Positions 50,104 to 58,269 of a stretch of 64,000 bases of DNA are shown here, in pieces. Origin of the DNA: Streptococcus sp. S784/96/1. GTDB lineage: Bacteria; Bacillota; Bacilli; Lactobacillales; Streptococcaceae. The number at the start of each line of letters is the position of its first letter. Position 1 is the stretch's first letter. The notes under the pieces are model-generated. The model was not told where the DNA came from. It saw nothing but the letters and a program-made list of their open reading frames with translations, and did not search any database. The translations under genes and the position numbers were made by a program. The stretch lies in the NCBI RefSeq assembly GCF_902729355.1, contig NZ_CACVCC010000007.1:1-64000 (forward strand), given 5' to 3'.

Positions 50104-52206
50104 CTATCTAGTAATATCAGTTATATCTAAATCAATATACTGTACAACATTTGTTAAATGTAGCTCACTACGTGACCATGAATCGTATTTTTCGAATAAA
50201 ACACCTATCTTATGATTAGGTAGTTCTGTTAGAGAAGAATAAGCATATCCATATTTGGGTAAATCAACATTATAACTATATTTCCAATCAATTGAATAAT
50301 CTTCTGGGTTAACTAAACCAACATTTAGTTGACCTCCTTTACGCCCATCTGTAGCATTGGATGTACTCAAAATAATAGCCTCTTTACCATCAACTAACTG
50401 TGAATACTTAATAGCAGATACCTGTGTACCATAATTAGTCTGCGTAATATTATCAAGATAGAAAGTCTCAGACCAACTTTCTCCGGAATCATAGCTTGTC
50501 ATATAGGCAATTTTACCAGTAGTTGTTCTAAAGAATGTCCTAATAATCCCTTCACCAAGTTCTACCATTTGAGCTTCTGCTGTAGCATTTGTAAAGGGGA
50601 TTTTAGCTGAAACCTTCTTCCATGTTTGCCCTGCATCTTCTGTAATAAGATATGTCAATTCTCCGCTAGTATATGTTGCAAAAATAATACGGTTACTGTT
50701 ACTTAACGCCAAACCTTGCCCAGGACTTAGGTATGTCGCATTGTGATTAACTCCTAAAAACGGTGGTAACAACTTAAAGTCACTCCATGTTTGCCCACTA
50801 TTATCACTCGTAGATACCCCGATATAATTGGTTGGAGATACTTTGAACAAACTATCTTTATAAAAAATATTCATTGGTATCTGTACACCATTTTTCACTT
50901 CTTGTAAAGATTCACCTTCAAATCTTACAGAATACTGTTCTTGCATTAATGGAGAACCAGCTTCGCTAATTTCATACTTAGCGTTTAAACTATATTGCGT
51001 CGGATTTCCTGTTCTATCATCATAAATGACTCCATCTTCACGAACTGTATAATTATAACTACTTTCTCCTTCTTTTTTCAACTTTAAATAATAATTTCCA
51101 GAAATTTCTTTGTATCCTGAATCAGATTTATCAGCATTTCTATTTCCTATCCCAGCCGGCATCACATCTGCAAGTAAAATGACTTTACCTGTTGCTTTAT
51201 CTTCTGCTATTGCTGAATCAATGAATGATGCGCTTCCCGAAATTTGTAAATTTTTAGCATTTCCTGTACGTGGCCATTCAACCAATTGCTCTTCATAGTC
51301 ATGAAACTTCATTGCAAAAATAGGGTCTGACCACGTTTCACCATTATCAACACTATACGATGTCGCTATATTTATTTTACTCTTAGAGTCATGAGTTCCT
51401 CCATAACGAGCATCAATACTAGCTAACACAGTTCCATTACTCAAAGTATAGAGAGCCGGTATGCGGAAATAATTAGCTTGAGTTGTATCACCAGATTGAA
51501 AAATAAGTTTCGCAGGAGAATTATGTGATATTTCCTTAATTTCCTCATAACTAAGCGAACGATTATATAAGGATAAATCTGCTATTGTACCAACCATTCC
51601 AAAATGGTATTTTCCTTCTCTATTTACACCTCCCAAAGAAATATTATCCTGCCCCTCAATACTTGAAATCGGGATATAATTATCTACATATTCTGTAAAA
51701 ATTTTTGTTCCATTAACAAACATACTATAGCTTTTATTAGTGGCATCACTAACAAATACTACTGTATTTTCAACAGCTATTCCTTTGTGCTCTCCCCAAA
51801 TAGAAGCTGGGCGAGAAAATAAATAATTTATTCTTTTACCAGCATCACGGACTTCAATACCTATTTCACCATTATCTCGCATAAAAATTGAAAAATAATT
51901 ATTTTTATATCCACGACTACTATTTGAAATTCCTATAAGGCTTTGCAATGCATTAGGTTTATTAGATGCAAACTTTACAACTATGCTTTGACTATCAGAT
52001 TTGAATTTATCAAGAGTACCCGTAGTAATATCAATGCCTTGGCTATTTAACTCAACTTTTCCAGAGTGATATACTGAATCTTGAATTAATTGACTTGCAC
52101 CAAAATCAACTGCACTAACAGTTAGCGGAATACTTAATAGCAATGTTATCGCTATTAAAGCAATCCCAATAGAACTAATGAAGTTCTTTTTTTGCGTATT
52201 GACCAT
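50104..52206 (-). CDS. nanB: Secreted sialidase, NanB-type (intramolecular trans-sialidase)
   Basis: 700 residues. A signal peptide (cleaved near SA-VDF, residue 32) precedes a CBM40-like lectin domain (about 33-230) and a catalytic beta-propeller with the FRIP motif at 247-250 and Asp boxes SVDNGETW, SDNSGQTW, TEDAGQTW and SYDSGESW. There is no LPXTG, so it is released. Long identical stretches recalled from pneumococcal NanB (NYFSIFMR, LLADVMPAGIG, GYAYSSLTELPNH) and equal length indicate NanB, which releases 2,7-anhydro-Neu5Ac from alpha2,3-linked glycans. I set the start at 52206, 5 nt after GGAGG; the longer frame overlaps the permease gene. 10 nt after the permease. Confidence 0.92.
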   Translation of the reverse strand: MVNTQKKNFISSIGIALIAITLLLSIPLTVSAVDFGASQLIQDSVYHSGKVELNSQGIDITTGTLDKFKSDSQSIVVKFASNKPNALQSLIGISNSSRGYKNNYFSIFMRDNGEIGIEVRDAGKRINYLFSRPASIWGEHKGIAVENTVVFVSDATNKSYSMFVNGTKIFTEYVDNYIPISSIEGQDNISLGGVNREGKYHFGMVGTIADLSLYNRSLSYEEIKEISHNSPAKLIFQSGDTTQANYFRIPALYTLSNGTVLASIDARYGGTHDSKSKINIATSYSVDNGETWSDPIFAMKFHDYEEQLVEWPRTGNAKNLQISGSASFIDSAIAEDKATGKVILLADVMPAGIGNRNADKSDSGYKEISGNYYLKLKKEGESSYNYTVREDGVIYDDRTGNPTQYSLNAKYEISEAGSPLMQEQYSVRFEGESLQEVKNGVQIPMNIFYKDSLFKVSPTNYIGVSTSDNSGQTWSDFKLLPPFLGVNHNATYLSPGQGLALSNSNRIIFATYTSGELTYLITEDAGQTWKKVSAKIPFTNATAEAQMVELGEGIIRTFFRTTTGKIAYMTSYDSGESWSETFYLDNITQTNYGTQVSAIKYSQLVDGKEAIILSTSNATDGRKGGQLNVGLVNPEDYSIDWKYSYNVDLPKYGYAYSSLTELPNHKIGVLFEKYDSWSRSELHLTNVVQYIDLDITDITR

Positions 52207-52216
52207 ATTGACCTCC

Positions 52217-53050
52217 TTATTTAGTAGCCCCTTCTGATAGGCCACCAGCAATTTTATTTTGAATAATTGAAAAGAAAATAATTGATGGTAATACAACAAT
52301 TACTGATGCCGCCATCATATCTCCCCAGTCTAAAATTTCTGAACCATTTAACGATCTAAGCGCAACGGCAACAGTCATTTTACTTGTATCATTAATTAAA
52401 ATCAGTGCATACAAAAATTCATTCCATGCATTTATAAAGGTATAAATCGCTGTTGCAACTATACCAGGTGCAACAATTGGAAGAACTACTTGATAAAATG
52501 TAACAAATTTATTTGCTCCATCAATTCTAGCTGCCTCTTCAATTCCTATAGGCACCGTTTGGAAAAATCCTACTAAAAGCCATACTGCATAAGGAACACT
52601 AAAAGAAAGATAAATCATTGATAGTCCCCACAAACTGTTCGACAATCCCATCTTTGCAACTGCAATTGAATAGGGAATTGCTAAAAGAATAGGAGGAAAA
52701 ATATAAGTTGTTACAAGCAGTTTTGACATAATGGCACCTAACTTCGGAAAAAAACGTACTATTCCATAGGCTGCCATTGAAGAAACAATCGTTGCAACTA
52801 CTGTCGAACCTAAAGAAATTAATAAACTATTTTTTATATTGGCTAAAAAATTCAAATCATTGATAACATGTGTAAAATAATCTAAAGTAAATTCTTTTGG
52901 AAAAAATCTTGTTGGAAATTGTGTTAATTCTCCTTTACCCTTTATTGATGAAAGTATAATCCACAAAAGAGGAAATATTGCAATTACTGTAGCCGTAATC
53001 AATATAAGGTGAGAACCAATATCTAAAAATAAGCTATTTTTTTTGTGCAT
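52217..53050 (-). CDS. Sialic acid ABC transporter permease (MalG type)
   Basis: 277 residues, six membrane helices, with the EAA loop IEEAARIDGANKFVTFYQVV that docks the ATPase. Second permease of a carbohydrate uptake 1 family importer, equivalent to SatC/SatB next to pneumococcal nanB. It starts 1 nt after the first permease stop. No ATPase gene in the operon, so a shared MsmK-type ATPase encoded elsewhere is expected. Confidence 0.9.
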   Translation of the reverse strand: MHKKNSLFLDIGSHLILITATVIAIFPLLWIILSSIKGKGELTQFPTRFFPKEFTLDYFTHVINDLNFLANIKNSLLISLGSTVVATIVSSMAAYGIVRFFPKLGAIMSKLLVTTYIFPPILLAIPYSIAVAKMGLSNSLWGLSMIYLSFSVPYAVWLLVGFFQTVPIGIEEAARIDGANKFVTFYQVVLPIVAPGIVATAIYTFINAWNEFLYALILINDTSKMTVAVALRSLNGSEILDWGDMMAASVIVVLPSIIFFSIIQNKIAGGLSEGATK

Positions 53051-53051
53051 T

Positions 53052-53930
53052 CTATCTTCCCTCTCTCTCCCATTTGCTAATTACTTTAAAGTAAATAAAA
53101 CATATACTTAGTAAGAAAATAAATAGCAATACTGTAACAGCTGATGCTCGTCCTAAAAGTTTGGTTCCCCAACCTAGATTATAAGCAAAAATAGGTAAAG
53201 TCATTGTTGCATTAGAGGGTCCTCCGCCCGTAATAAGATAAATAATATCAAAATTATTAAAAATCCAAACGGTTCTCAATACTACTAATAGTCCAACTAC
53301 TACCTTAATATGTGGAAAGGTTATATAACGAAAGACTTGCCAAGAAGATGCCCCATCAATTCTAGCTGCTTCAAACTGTTCTTCTGGTACAGTTTGTAAT
53401 GCTGACAATACATTAACCATAATCATTGGAGCACCAAACCAAATATTGATAAATACCAAACAAATAAATGCCCATGTTCTATCTGTTAAAAATGAAGGAG
53501 CTACTTCCATAAAACCGAGTTTTACTAAAACATTTGGCAAATAACCGTATACTCCATTCAAAATCCATTGCCATGAGAAGGCAATGACTATTGTAGGAAA
53601 GGCCCACGGTACAATCAATAATGTACGATAGAACTTTTTTAAATGCTTCACTCTATGAAGTGATAAAGCTAAAATAAATCCAACTAGAACCTGTCCACTA
53701 AGTGAAAGTATCGTCCACTTTAGTGAGTTAAAGAATGCATTAAAGAAATTAGAATCTTGTAAAACTGCAACATAGTTATCAAAGCCAACAAACTTATAAT
53801 TAGGCATAATCAAGTTTTTATTTGTAAAACTATAAAAAATACTTGAAAAAAATGGATAAATAAATAATACACCTACAATAATCATAGCTGGCAAAACAAA
53901 GACCCAACGTGTCAAATTTCGTTTTTCCAA
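53052..53930 (-). CDS. Sialic acid ABC transporter permease (MalF type)
   Basis: 292 residues, six membrane helices, EAA loop PEEQFEAARIDGASSWQVFR. First permease of the importer, 63 nt after the binding-protein gene. It should import Neu5Ac or its 2,7-anhydro form. Confidence 0.9.
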   Translation of the reverse strand: MEKRNLTRWVFVLPAMIIVGVLFIYPFFSSIFYSFTNKNLIMPNYKFVGFDNYVAVLQDSNFFNAFFNSLKWTILSLSGQVLVGFILALSLHRVKHLKKFYRTLLIVPWAFPTIVIAFSWQWILNGVYGYLPNVLVKLGFMEVAPSFLTDRTWAFICLVFINIWFGAPMIMVNVLSALQTVPEEQFEAARIDGASSWQVFRYITFPHIKVVVGLLVVLRTVWIFNNFDIIYLITGGGPSNATMTLPIFAYNLGWGTKLLGRASAVTVLLFIFLLSICFIYFKVISKWEREGR

Positions 53931-53993
53931 GGCACTCTTTCTCCTTTCTCTATAAATAAGGTTAAGGAGCCATTCCTTAGCCCATCAAATTAA

Positions 53994-55346
53994 CTACTTA
54001 TCTATTTCAACAATCACTGTTTCAAATAAATCATTAAGTTGTTTTTCTGCTGCTTTCGCTGCTTTCATAGGATCTGTTCCATTTGTAATGATGTCTTGGA
54101 ACATTTGCTCAATGATATGTTGATTAGTTAGCATACCTGCTTGTACACTTGGTCCATTTTCATAACCAATTGCCGTTCCAGAGGCCACAGCCTTCAAAAT
54201 AACTTCCTCAGCATGTTGGAATTTTTTGCGTGTCTCATTTGATTTATACTCATCTGTATCTGATACTCCACTAAATGCTGGAAGCATGCCAACTGGTGTA
54301 GAATCAAGGAATTCGAGATAATTATCTTCTTCAAAAAGATATTCCATAAATGCTTTTGCTACTTCTGGATATTTTGAATTTTTCCAAACTACCATCGGAA
54401 TATTAGAAGTTTCAATACCATAATCCTTATCAGATTCTTTTACCTTAGGCATTGGATAGGCATCAATAGAATCTAATAATTGCGGACTATTTGCTTCCAC
54501 ACCTCCAATATGGAAACCTGAATTAAAATCAAAAGCTGTCTGACCTTGGTAGAACAAAGTTGCCTGTTGTAGGACATTAAAATTTAATGAATCCTGTGGA
54601 GAAATTTCTTTATACATTTTCACCCAATATTTAATGCCTTCTTGTGCCAAATCACTCGTTAAGTCTGCTTTAAGATCCTTGGTTAATAAACTTCCACCTG
54701 CACTACGTACATAAAAATTCAAAAATCGGGTTCCCATTAAATCATTAGTTCCAAAAGGTACTGATACACCATATACTCCTGATTCCTTTAGTTTCTTACT
54801 TGCTTCATACAAATCATCCCATGTTTTTGGCACTTCTAGACCATGCTTTTTTAACAAATCGGTACGAACCCACATAACTTGGGCATGTGAGTAAAGAGGT
54901 ACTGAATAATAGTTATCCCCAACCTTTGCTTCATTAAGCGCTGTCTCATTAAACTTACTTGCCCCTAACTTATCAATTGTATCATTGAGAGGAACTACTG
55001 CATCAGCATTTACCATTTCCATAACTTGATTAGGTAGGGCGGTGCTAATATCTGGGACATTCCCATTTGCTAAACCAGTAGTCCATTTAGTATAAAAGTC
55101 ACTCCATGAAAAAGTTTCAATCTTAATTTTTACTTTGGGATGTTCTTCCATAAATTCTTCTGCTGATTTTTGAATACTCTCAAGTCGTGGACCTTGTGTA
55201 AAAGAATGCCACATAACTATATCTCCAGATAGTTCTCCAGAACCAGTATCAGCTGCTTTTTCAGTTTTTCCTCCACCTCCACAAGCGGCCAGTGATAGGA
55301 CGGCTGCTCCTGTAAAGAGAGACATAAGCGTTTTCTTAAGTTTCAT
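53994..55346 (-). CDS. Sialic acid ABC transporter solute-binding lipoprotein
   Basis: 450 residues. The lipoprotein signal MKLKKTLMSLFTGAAVLSLA ends in the lipobox LAAC with Cys22. A family 1 extracellular binding fold follows (SGELSGDIVMWHSFTQGPRL). Next to nanB and two permeases, it is expected to bind Neu5Ac and/or 2,7-anhydro-Neu5Ac, as for pneumococcal SatA. It follows nanE by 59 nt. Confidence 0.9.
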   Translation of the reverse strand: MKLKKTLMSLFTGAAVLSLAACGGGGKTEKAADTGSGELSGDIVMWHSFTQGPRLESIQKSAEEFMEEHPKVKIKIETFSWSDFYTKWTTGLANGNVPDISTALPNQVMEMVNADAVVPLNDTIDKLGASKFNETALNEAKVGDNYYSVPLYSHAQVMWVRTDLLKKHGLEVPKTWDDLYEASKKLKESGVYGVSVPFGTNDLMGTRFLNFYVRSAGGSLLTKDLKADLTSDLAQEGIKYWVKMYKEISPQDSLNFNVLQQATLFYQGQTAFDFNSGFHIGGVEANSPQLLDSIDAYPMPKVKESDKDYGIETSNIPMVVWKNSKYPEVAKAFMEYLFEEDNYLEFLDSTPVGMLPAFSGVSDTDEYKSNETRKKFQHAEEVILKAVASGTAIGYENGPSVQAGMLTNQHIIEQMFQDIITNGTDPMKAAKAAEKQLNDLFETVIVEIDK

Positions 55347-55405
55347 ATCCTTAACTCCTTTTGTTAGTGATAATAGTTTATATGACGGTTATAATAACTG
55401 CCTCT

Positions 55406-56113
55406 TTAATCTTCAGCTAATGCCTTGATAAAGCGACTCGCGATTTCCTTAGGACGTGTAATAGCGCCACCAATAACAATCCCCGCTGGATTCTGTTTTT
55501 TGATTAGTTTCGCATCCTCAGGTGAATGAATCTTACCCTCAGCAATAACATCTAGACCCGCTGTTACCAAGCGATGTACTAAATCAACATCAGGCCCATC
55601 TGCTTGACGGCTATAAGATGTATATCCCGAAAGCGTTGTGCCTACAAAATCAACACCCGCTTCAGCCGCCAAAGCCCCTTCTTCAAATGTTGAAATATCT
55701 GCCATCAATAGTTGATCTGGATACTTTTCCTTAACTTGGCGAATAAATTCTACTACTGTTAGGCCATCATGACGTGGTCTTTGTGTACAATCTAGGGCAA
55801 TAACTGCAATATTTAACTTGGCTAACTCGTCCACCTCAGCCATTGTCGGTGTGATGAATGGCTCTTCTGGAGGATAGTCTTTTTTGATAATACCGATAAT
55901 CGGTAAATCTGTGATTTCTTGAATTTCTTTGATGTCACGGACTGAATTGGCTCTAATACCGACTGCACCTGCCTGTTCAGCAGCAAGGGCTAGCAAAGGG
56001 ATAACCCCTCCTTTTTCAGTATAAAGAGGCTCACCTGGTAACGCTTGGCAAGAAACAATAATCCCTGACCGTATCATCCCTAGAAATTCTTCTTTTGTGA
56101 TACGTTGTGACAT
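55406..56113 (-). CDS. nanE: N-acetylmannosamine-6-phosphate 2-epimerase
   Basis: 235 residues, TIM barrel. Starts [20 protein letters not shown], with catalytic residues expected in [19 protein letters not shown] and [11 protein letters not shown]. It converts ManNAc-6-P to GlcNAc-6-P, the last dedicated step before NagA/NagB. First gene of the operon, behind a promoter with a perfect cre site. Confidence 0.93.
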   Translation of the reverse strand: MSQRITKEEFLGMIRSGIIVSCQALPGEPLYTEKGGVIPLLALAAEQAGAVGIRANSVRDIKEIQEITDLPIIGIIKKDYPPEEPFITPTMAEVDELAKLNIAVIALDCTQRPRHDGLTVVEFIRQVKEKYPDQLLMADISTFEEGALAAEAGVDFVGTTLSGYTSYSRQADGPDVDLVHRLVTAGLDVIAEGKIHSPEDAKLIKKQNPAGIVIGGAITRPKEIASRFIKALAED

Positions 56114-56140
56114 AGTTTCTCCTTTTTAGAAAATTTGTAT

Positions 56141-56187
56141 TGGTACCGCTTACATTTTTATTATAACCAATACACAATTTACTTCAA
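56141..56187 (-). promoter_or_regulatory. Promoter of the sialate operon with CcpA cre site
   Basis: Minus strand: -35 TTGAAG (56182-56187), 16-bp spacer, -10 TATAAT (56160-56165). Just downstream, TGTAAGCGGTACCA (56141-56154) fits the cre consensus TGWAANCGNTNNCA at every fixed position. It lies at about the transcription start, so CcpA would block initiation or clearance when glucose is present. Confidence 0.85.
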
Positions 56188-56258
56188 CCCTTTTCCCCTA
56201 TTTAGAATAAGCATTCAGAAGATAAAAGTAAAATAGAAAATCCATTCAGAAATGCAAA

Positions 56259-56317
56259 ACAAGCTAAGACATCAATCTTAACTTGTTCTGTATTTCTATA
56301 AAGAGACTCCGTCTCTT
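56259..56317 (-). terminator. Double terminator after ruvB
   Basis: Two hairpins: AAGAGAC/GTCTCTT (56301-56317), overlapping the ruvB stop, and ACAAGCTAAGA with its partner TCTTAACTTGT (56259-56286), followed by TTTTGC on the minus strand. Confidence 0.7.
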
Positions 56318-57314
56318 ATTTTTCCTGATAAGGATATCCCAAATGTTCATAGGCTTTAGCTGTGGCAACCCGTCCGGTCCGTGTCCGCATGATAAATCCT
56401 TTTTGAATGAGATAAGGCTCATACATATCTTCTACCGTATCTCTTTCTTCAGCGATATTGACAGAAAGAGTTCCTAGACCAACAGGACCTCCGCCGTATG
56501 TTTCAATCATGGTACGCAAAATTTTCTGGTCAACGTAATCCAAACCTTCATGGTCAACATCTAACATATTGAGAGCCTTATCGGTCATTTGGTCATCAAT
56601 TAAACCATCACCCATAATTTGAGCAAAGTCACGCACGCGTTTCAACAGACGATTAGCTATACGAGGCGTCCCTCGGCTACGTCTAGCCAACTCGATTGCG
56701 GCCTCATGTGTAATTTCCGCCTCAAAAATATCGGCCGTACGTTCTACTATTTCCGCCAAATCATCGAGCTCATAATACTCCATGTGACCACTAATCCCAA
56801 AGCGAGCACGCAAAGGGTTGGAAAGCATCCCTGCCCGAGTCGTCGCCCCAATTAGCGTGAACGGTGGCAAATCAAGGTGAACACTTCGGCTAGTCTCGCC
56901 AGAACCAATCATGATATCAATGTAAAAATCTTCCATAGCACTGTAAAGAACTTCTTCAACAGCCATCGGCATCCGGTGGATTTCATCGATAAAAAGGACA
57001 TCCCCAGGCTCAAGATCATTCAAAATCGCCACCAAATCCCCGGCTTTTTCAATAATAGGACCCGAAGTTTGCTTGAGATTAACGCCAAGTTCATTGGCAA
57101 TCACAAAAGCCATCGTCGTCTTACCAAGGCCAGGAGGCCCAAAAAGAAGAACATGGTCCAAGGCCTCGTCACGCAATTTAGCAGCCTCTATAAAGATCGA
57201 AAGCTGGTCTTTAACCTTATCTTGACCGATATATTCCCTAAAATATTGCGGGCGAAGCGTGCGCTCAACAGCCGCTTCATCTCCCATTGTTTCTGCATCT
57301 AAAAATCTTGTCAT
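56316..57314 (-). CDS. ruvB: Holliday junction branch migration helicase RuvB
   Basis: 332 residues, AAA+ motor. Walker [10 protein letters not shown], Walker B FIDEIHRM, sensor 1 [10 protein letters not shown] and a C-terminal winged helix ([20 protein letters not shown]). It drives branch migration with RuvA in recombination repair. The start at 57314 matches family length. There is no ribosome binding site, and a -10 box ends 6 nt upstream, so translation probably begins on a leaderless mRNA. It lies downstream of the comRS locus, the usual streptococcal position. Confidence 0.96.
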   Translation of the reverse strand: MTRFLDAETMGDEAAVERTLRPQYFREYIGQDKVKDQLSIFIEAAKLRDEALDHVLLFGPPGLGKTTMAFVIANELGVNLKQTSGPIIEKAGDLVAILNDLEPGDVLFIDEIHRMPMAVEEVLYSAMEDFYIDIMIGSGETSRSVHLDLPPFTLIGATTRAGMLSNPLRARFGISGHMEYYELDDLAEIVERTADIFEAEITHEAAIELARRSRGTPRIANRLLKRVRDFAQIMGDGLIDDQMTDKALNMLDVDHEGLDYVDQKILRTMIETYGGGPVGLGTLSVNIAEERDTVEDMYEPYLIQKGFIMRTRTGRVATAKAYEHLGYPYQEK

Positions 57315-57320
57315 AACAGT

Positions 57321-57329
57321 ATTTTATCA
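57321..57329 (-). promoter_or_regulatory. Extended -10 promoter of ruvB
   Basis: TGA TAAAAT on the minus strand (TAAAAT at 57321-57326) places the start base at or within one base of the ruvB ATG. The -35 region (TTTATT, 17 bp upstream) is weak. Confidence 0.55.
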
Positions 57330-57488
57330 CTTCGGTAGTTAAAAATAAAGGCAGAGCATTGGCACGAAAAGGACTCTTATTTGATTGATATCGACATTTA
57401 GCGTTTATGGAGTCACTACTATAATTTTTCCAAACTATATTATCAAAATAGAAGTTCTTCTGAAAGGTCAACTCTATCATTTGATCAT

Positions 57489-57552
57489 AAAAGAACCACT
57501 TACAAGGAATCAGGTCAAATCAGTGTTCTAATTCCTTATAAATGGCTCTTTT
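57489..57552 (-). repeat. Long imperfect hairpin downstream of the 76-codon gene
   Basis: Arms of 22 nt (57489-57510 and 57531-57552) pair with only about three mismatches around a 20-nt loop. On the minus strand the right arm ends GGTTCTTTT. Probably terminates the comS transcript before ruvB. Confidence 0.6.
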
Positions 57553-57571
57553 CAAAAAATTTTAGACAAAT

Positions 57572-57802
57572 TTACCCAATCGTCTTAATGCTAAAATGTC
57601 TACGCATACGTTTCTTGTCAAGCTGTCCCAAACGATAGTCAACACTTCTATCCCAAACCGTTACATCACGTAAAGAAGAATTTCCTTTCACACATCTCGT
57701 TTCACGAGATTTTAACAGAATCACCTCTTCAGTGAGCGTATCAGGTGATGAAATCCAAATCAACTGTGGAATAAAGGTTTTGTTGGTAATCATAAGTTGC
57801 AT
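57572..57802 (-). CDS. 76-residue protein downstream of comS, unknown function
   Basis: I do not recognise it. It has a strong AAGGAGA site 6 nt before the ATG, unlike random frames nearby. The protein starts MQLMITNKTFIPQLIWISSP and has a single Cys near residue 36. The rest is charged (SRETRCVKGNSS, DRSVDYRLGQLDKKRMRRHF) and basic at the C-terminus, with no signal peptide or membrane helix. It begins 55 nt after the comS stop with no terminator between, so it is probably co-transcribed with comS from the ComR-dependent promoter and would be a competence-phase protein. Confidence 0.6.
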   Translation of the reverse strand: MQLMITNKTFIPQLIWISSPDTLTEEVILLKSRETRCVKGNSSLRDVTVWDRSVDYRLGQLDKKRMRRHFSIKTIG

Positions 57803-57857
57803 GTTTATTCTCCTTGTGAAATATTGATAATATTATTTCCTATCCTTCATTTGTTAA

Positions 57858-57959
57858 TTAGCAGCCTAATAACCACCAATCAATCTCTCCCATTTTTTGA
57901 CTTACTATTGCAAGTAGCGGTAAAATTACCAATAAGTAATATTTCAAACGTAAATTCAT
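57858..57959 (-). CDS. comS: ComS, precursor of the XIP competence pheromone
   Basis: A 33-codon gene found by looking for a WW motif beside comR. The ATG at 57959 has GGAG 7 nt upstream. The peptide has a basic N-terminus (MNLRLKYY), a hydrophobic core (LLVILPLLAIV) and the C-terminal part EIDWWLLGC. The double tryptophan after Asp is the hallmark of pyogenic and mutans-group XIP, and length and layout fit ComS. It would be exported, processed to about 8-9 C-terminal residues, reimported by the oligopeptide permease and bound by ComR. It lies between comR and ruvB, behind a ComR box. The C-terminal extension LLGC after WW differs from the short ends in S. pyogenes and S. mutans. Confidence 0.92.
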   Translation of the reverse strand: MNLRLKYYLLVILPLLAIVSQKMGEIDWWLLGC

Positions 57960-57994
57960 TTTCTGTCTCCAGTCATTTATTATTTACATAAGTT

Positions 57995-58000
57995 ATTATA
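57995..58000 (-). promoter_or_regulatory. -10 box of comS promoter
   Basis: TATAAT on the minus strand, 19 nt downstream of the ComR box and 35 nt ahead of comS. The gap holds the T-run TTATTTTTTTAG seen in ComR-type promoters, and no good -35 exists, consistent with activator dependence. Confidence 0.8.
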
Positions 58001-58019
58001 GTTTAACTAAAAAAATAAC

Positions 58020-58041
58020 AACATGACATAAATGTCATGCT
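58020..58041 (-). promoter_or_regulatory. ComR box (P1 type)
   Basis: The central 16 bp ATGACATTTATGTCAT form a perfect palindrome. Including flanks, the 22-bp site matches the ComR-box pattern AACAnGACAnnnnTGTCnTGTT with one mismatch (the second base). It is directly upstream of comS and downstream of comR. Confidence 0.9.
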
Positions 58042-58158
58042 GGCACTTCTTTAAGTGATGTTTGACATCAGCGATTTCTTACGAAATTCTATGACCAATC
58101 TTTGAAGCTTCTAAGGTCTACATTCTCGAGTTTGAACAAAAACTCCCAAATACAGTTC

Positions 58159-58204
58159 AAAAGGCATAAAAATCGTTATCAAAAACGATAATTCTATGCC
58201 TTTT
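58159..58204 (-). terminator. Terminator after comR
   Basis: Outer stem AAAAGGCATA/TATGCCTTTT with inner ATCGTT/AACGAT stem, between comR and the ComR box; it isolates comR transcription from comS. Confidence 0.8.
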
Positions 58205-58269
58205 TAGAGTATTCATTTTTCAAAATAAGAACTGAAATGTGATTTTTTATCTAGCCTAATTATAACTAA

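Noticed and set aside
52207-52299. 31-residue N-terminal extension of the sialidase
   Set aside because: It overlaps the permease gene and lies ahead of a proper GGAGG site; the internal ATG gives a normal signal peptide.
57277-57480. 67-codon frame overlapping the ruvB start
   Set aside because: Overlaps ruvB and its promoter, no ribosome site, no family resemblance.
57797-57991. 64-codon plus-strand frame across comS
   Set aside because: Antisense to comS; hydrophobicity reflects the antisense of the ComS hydrophobic core and no promoter is seen.
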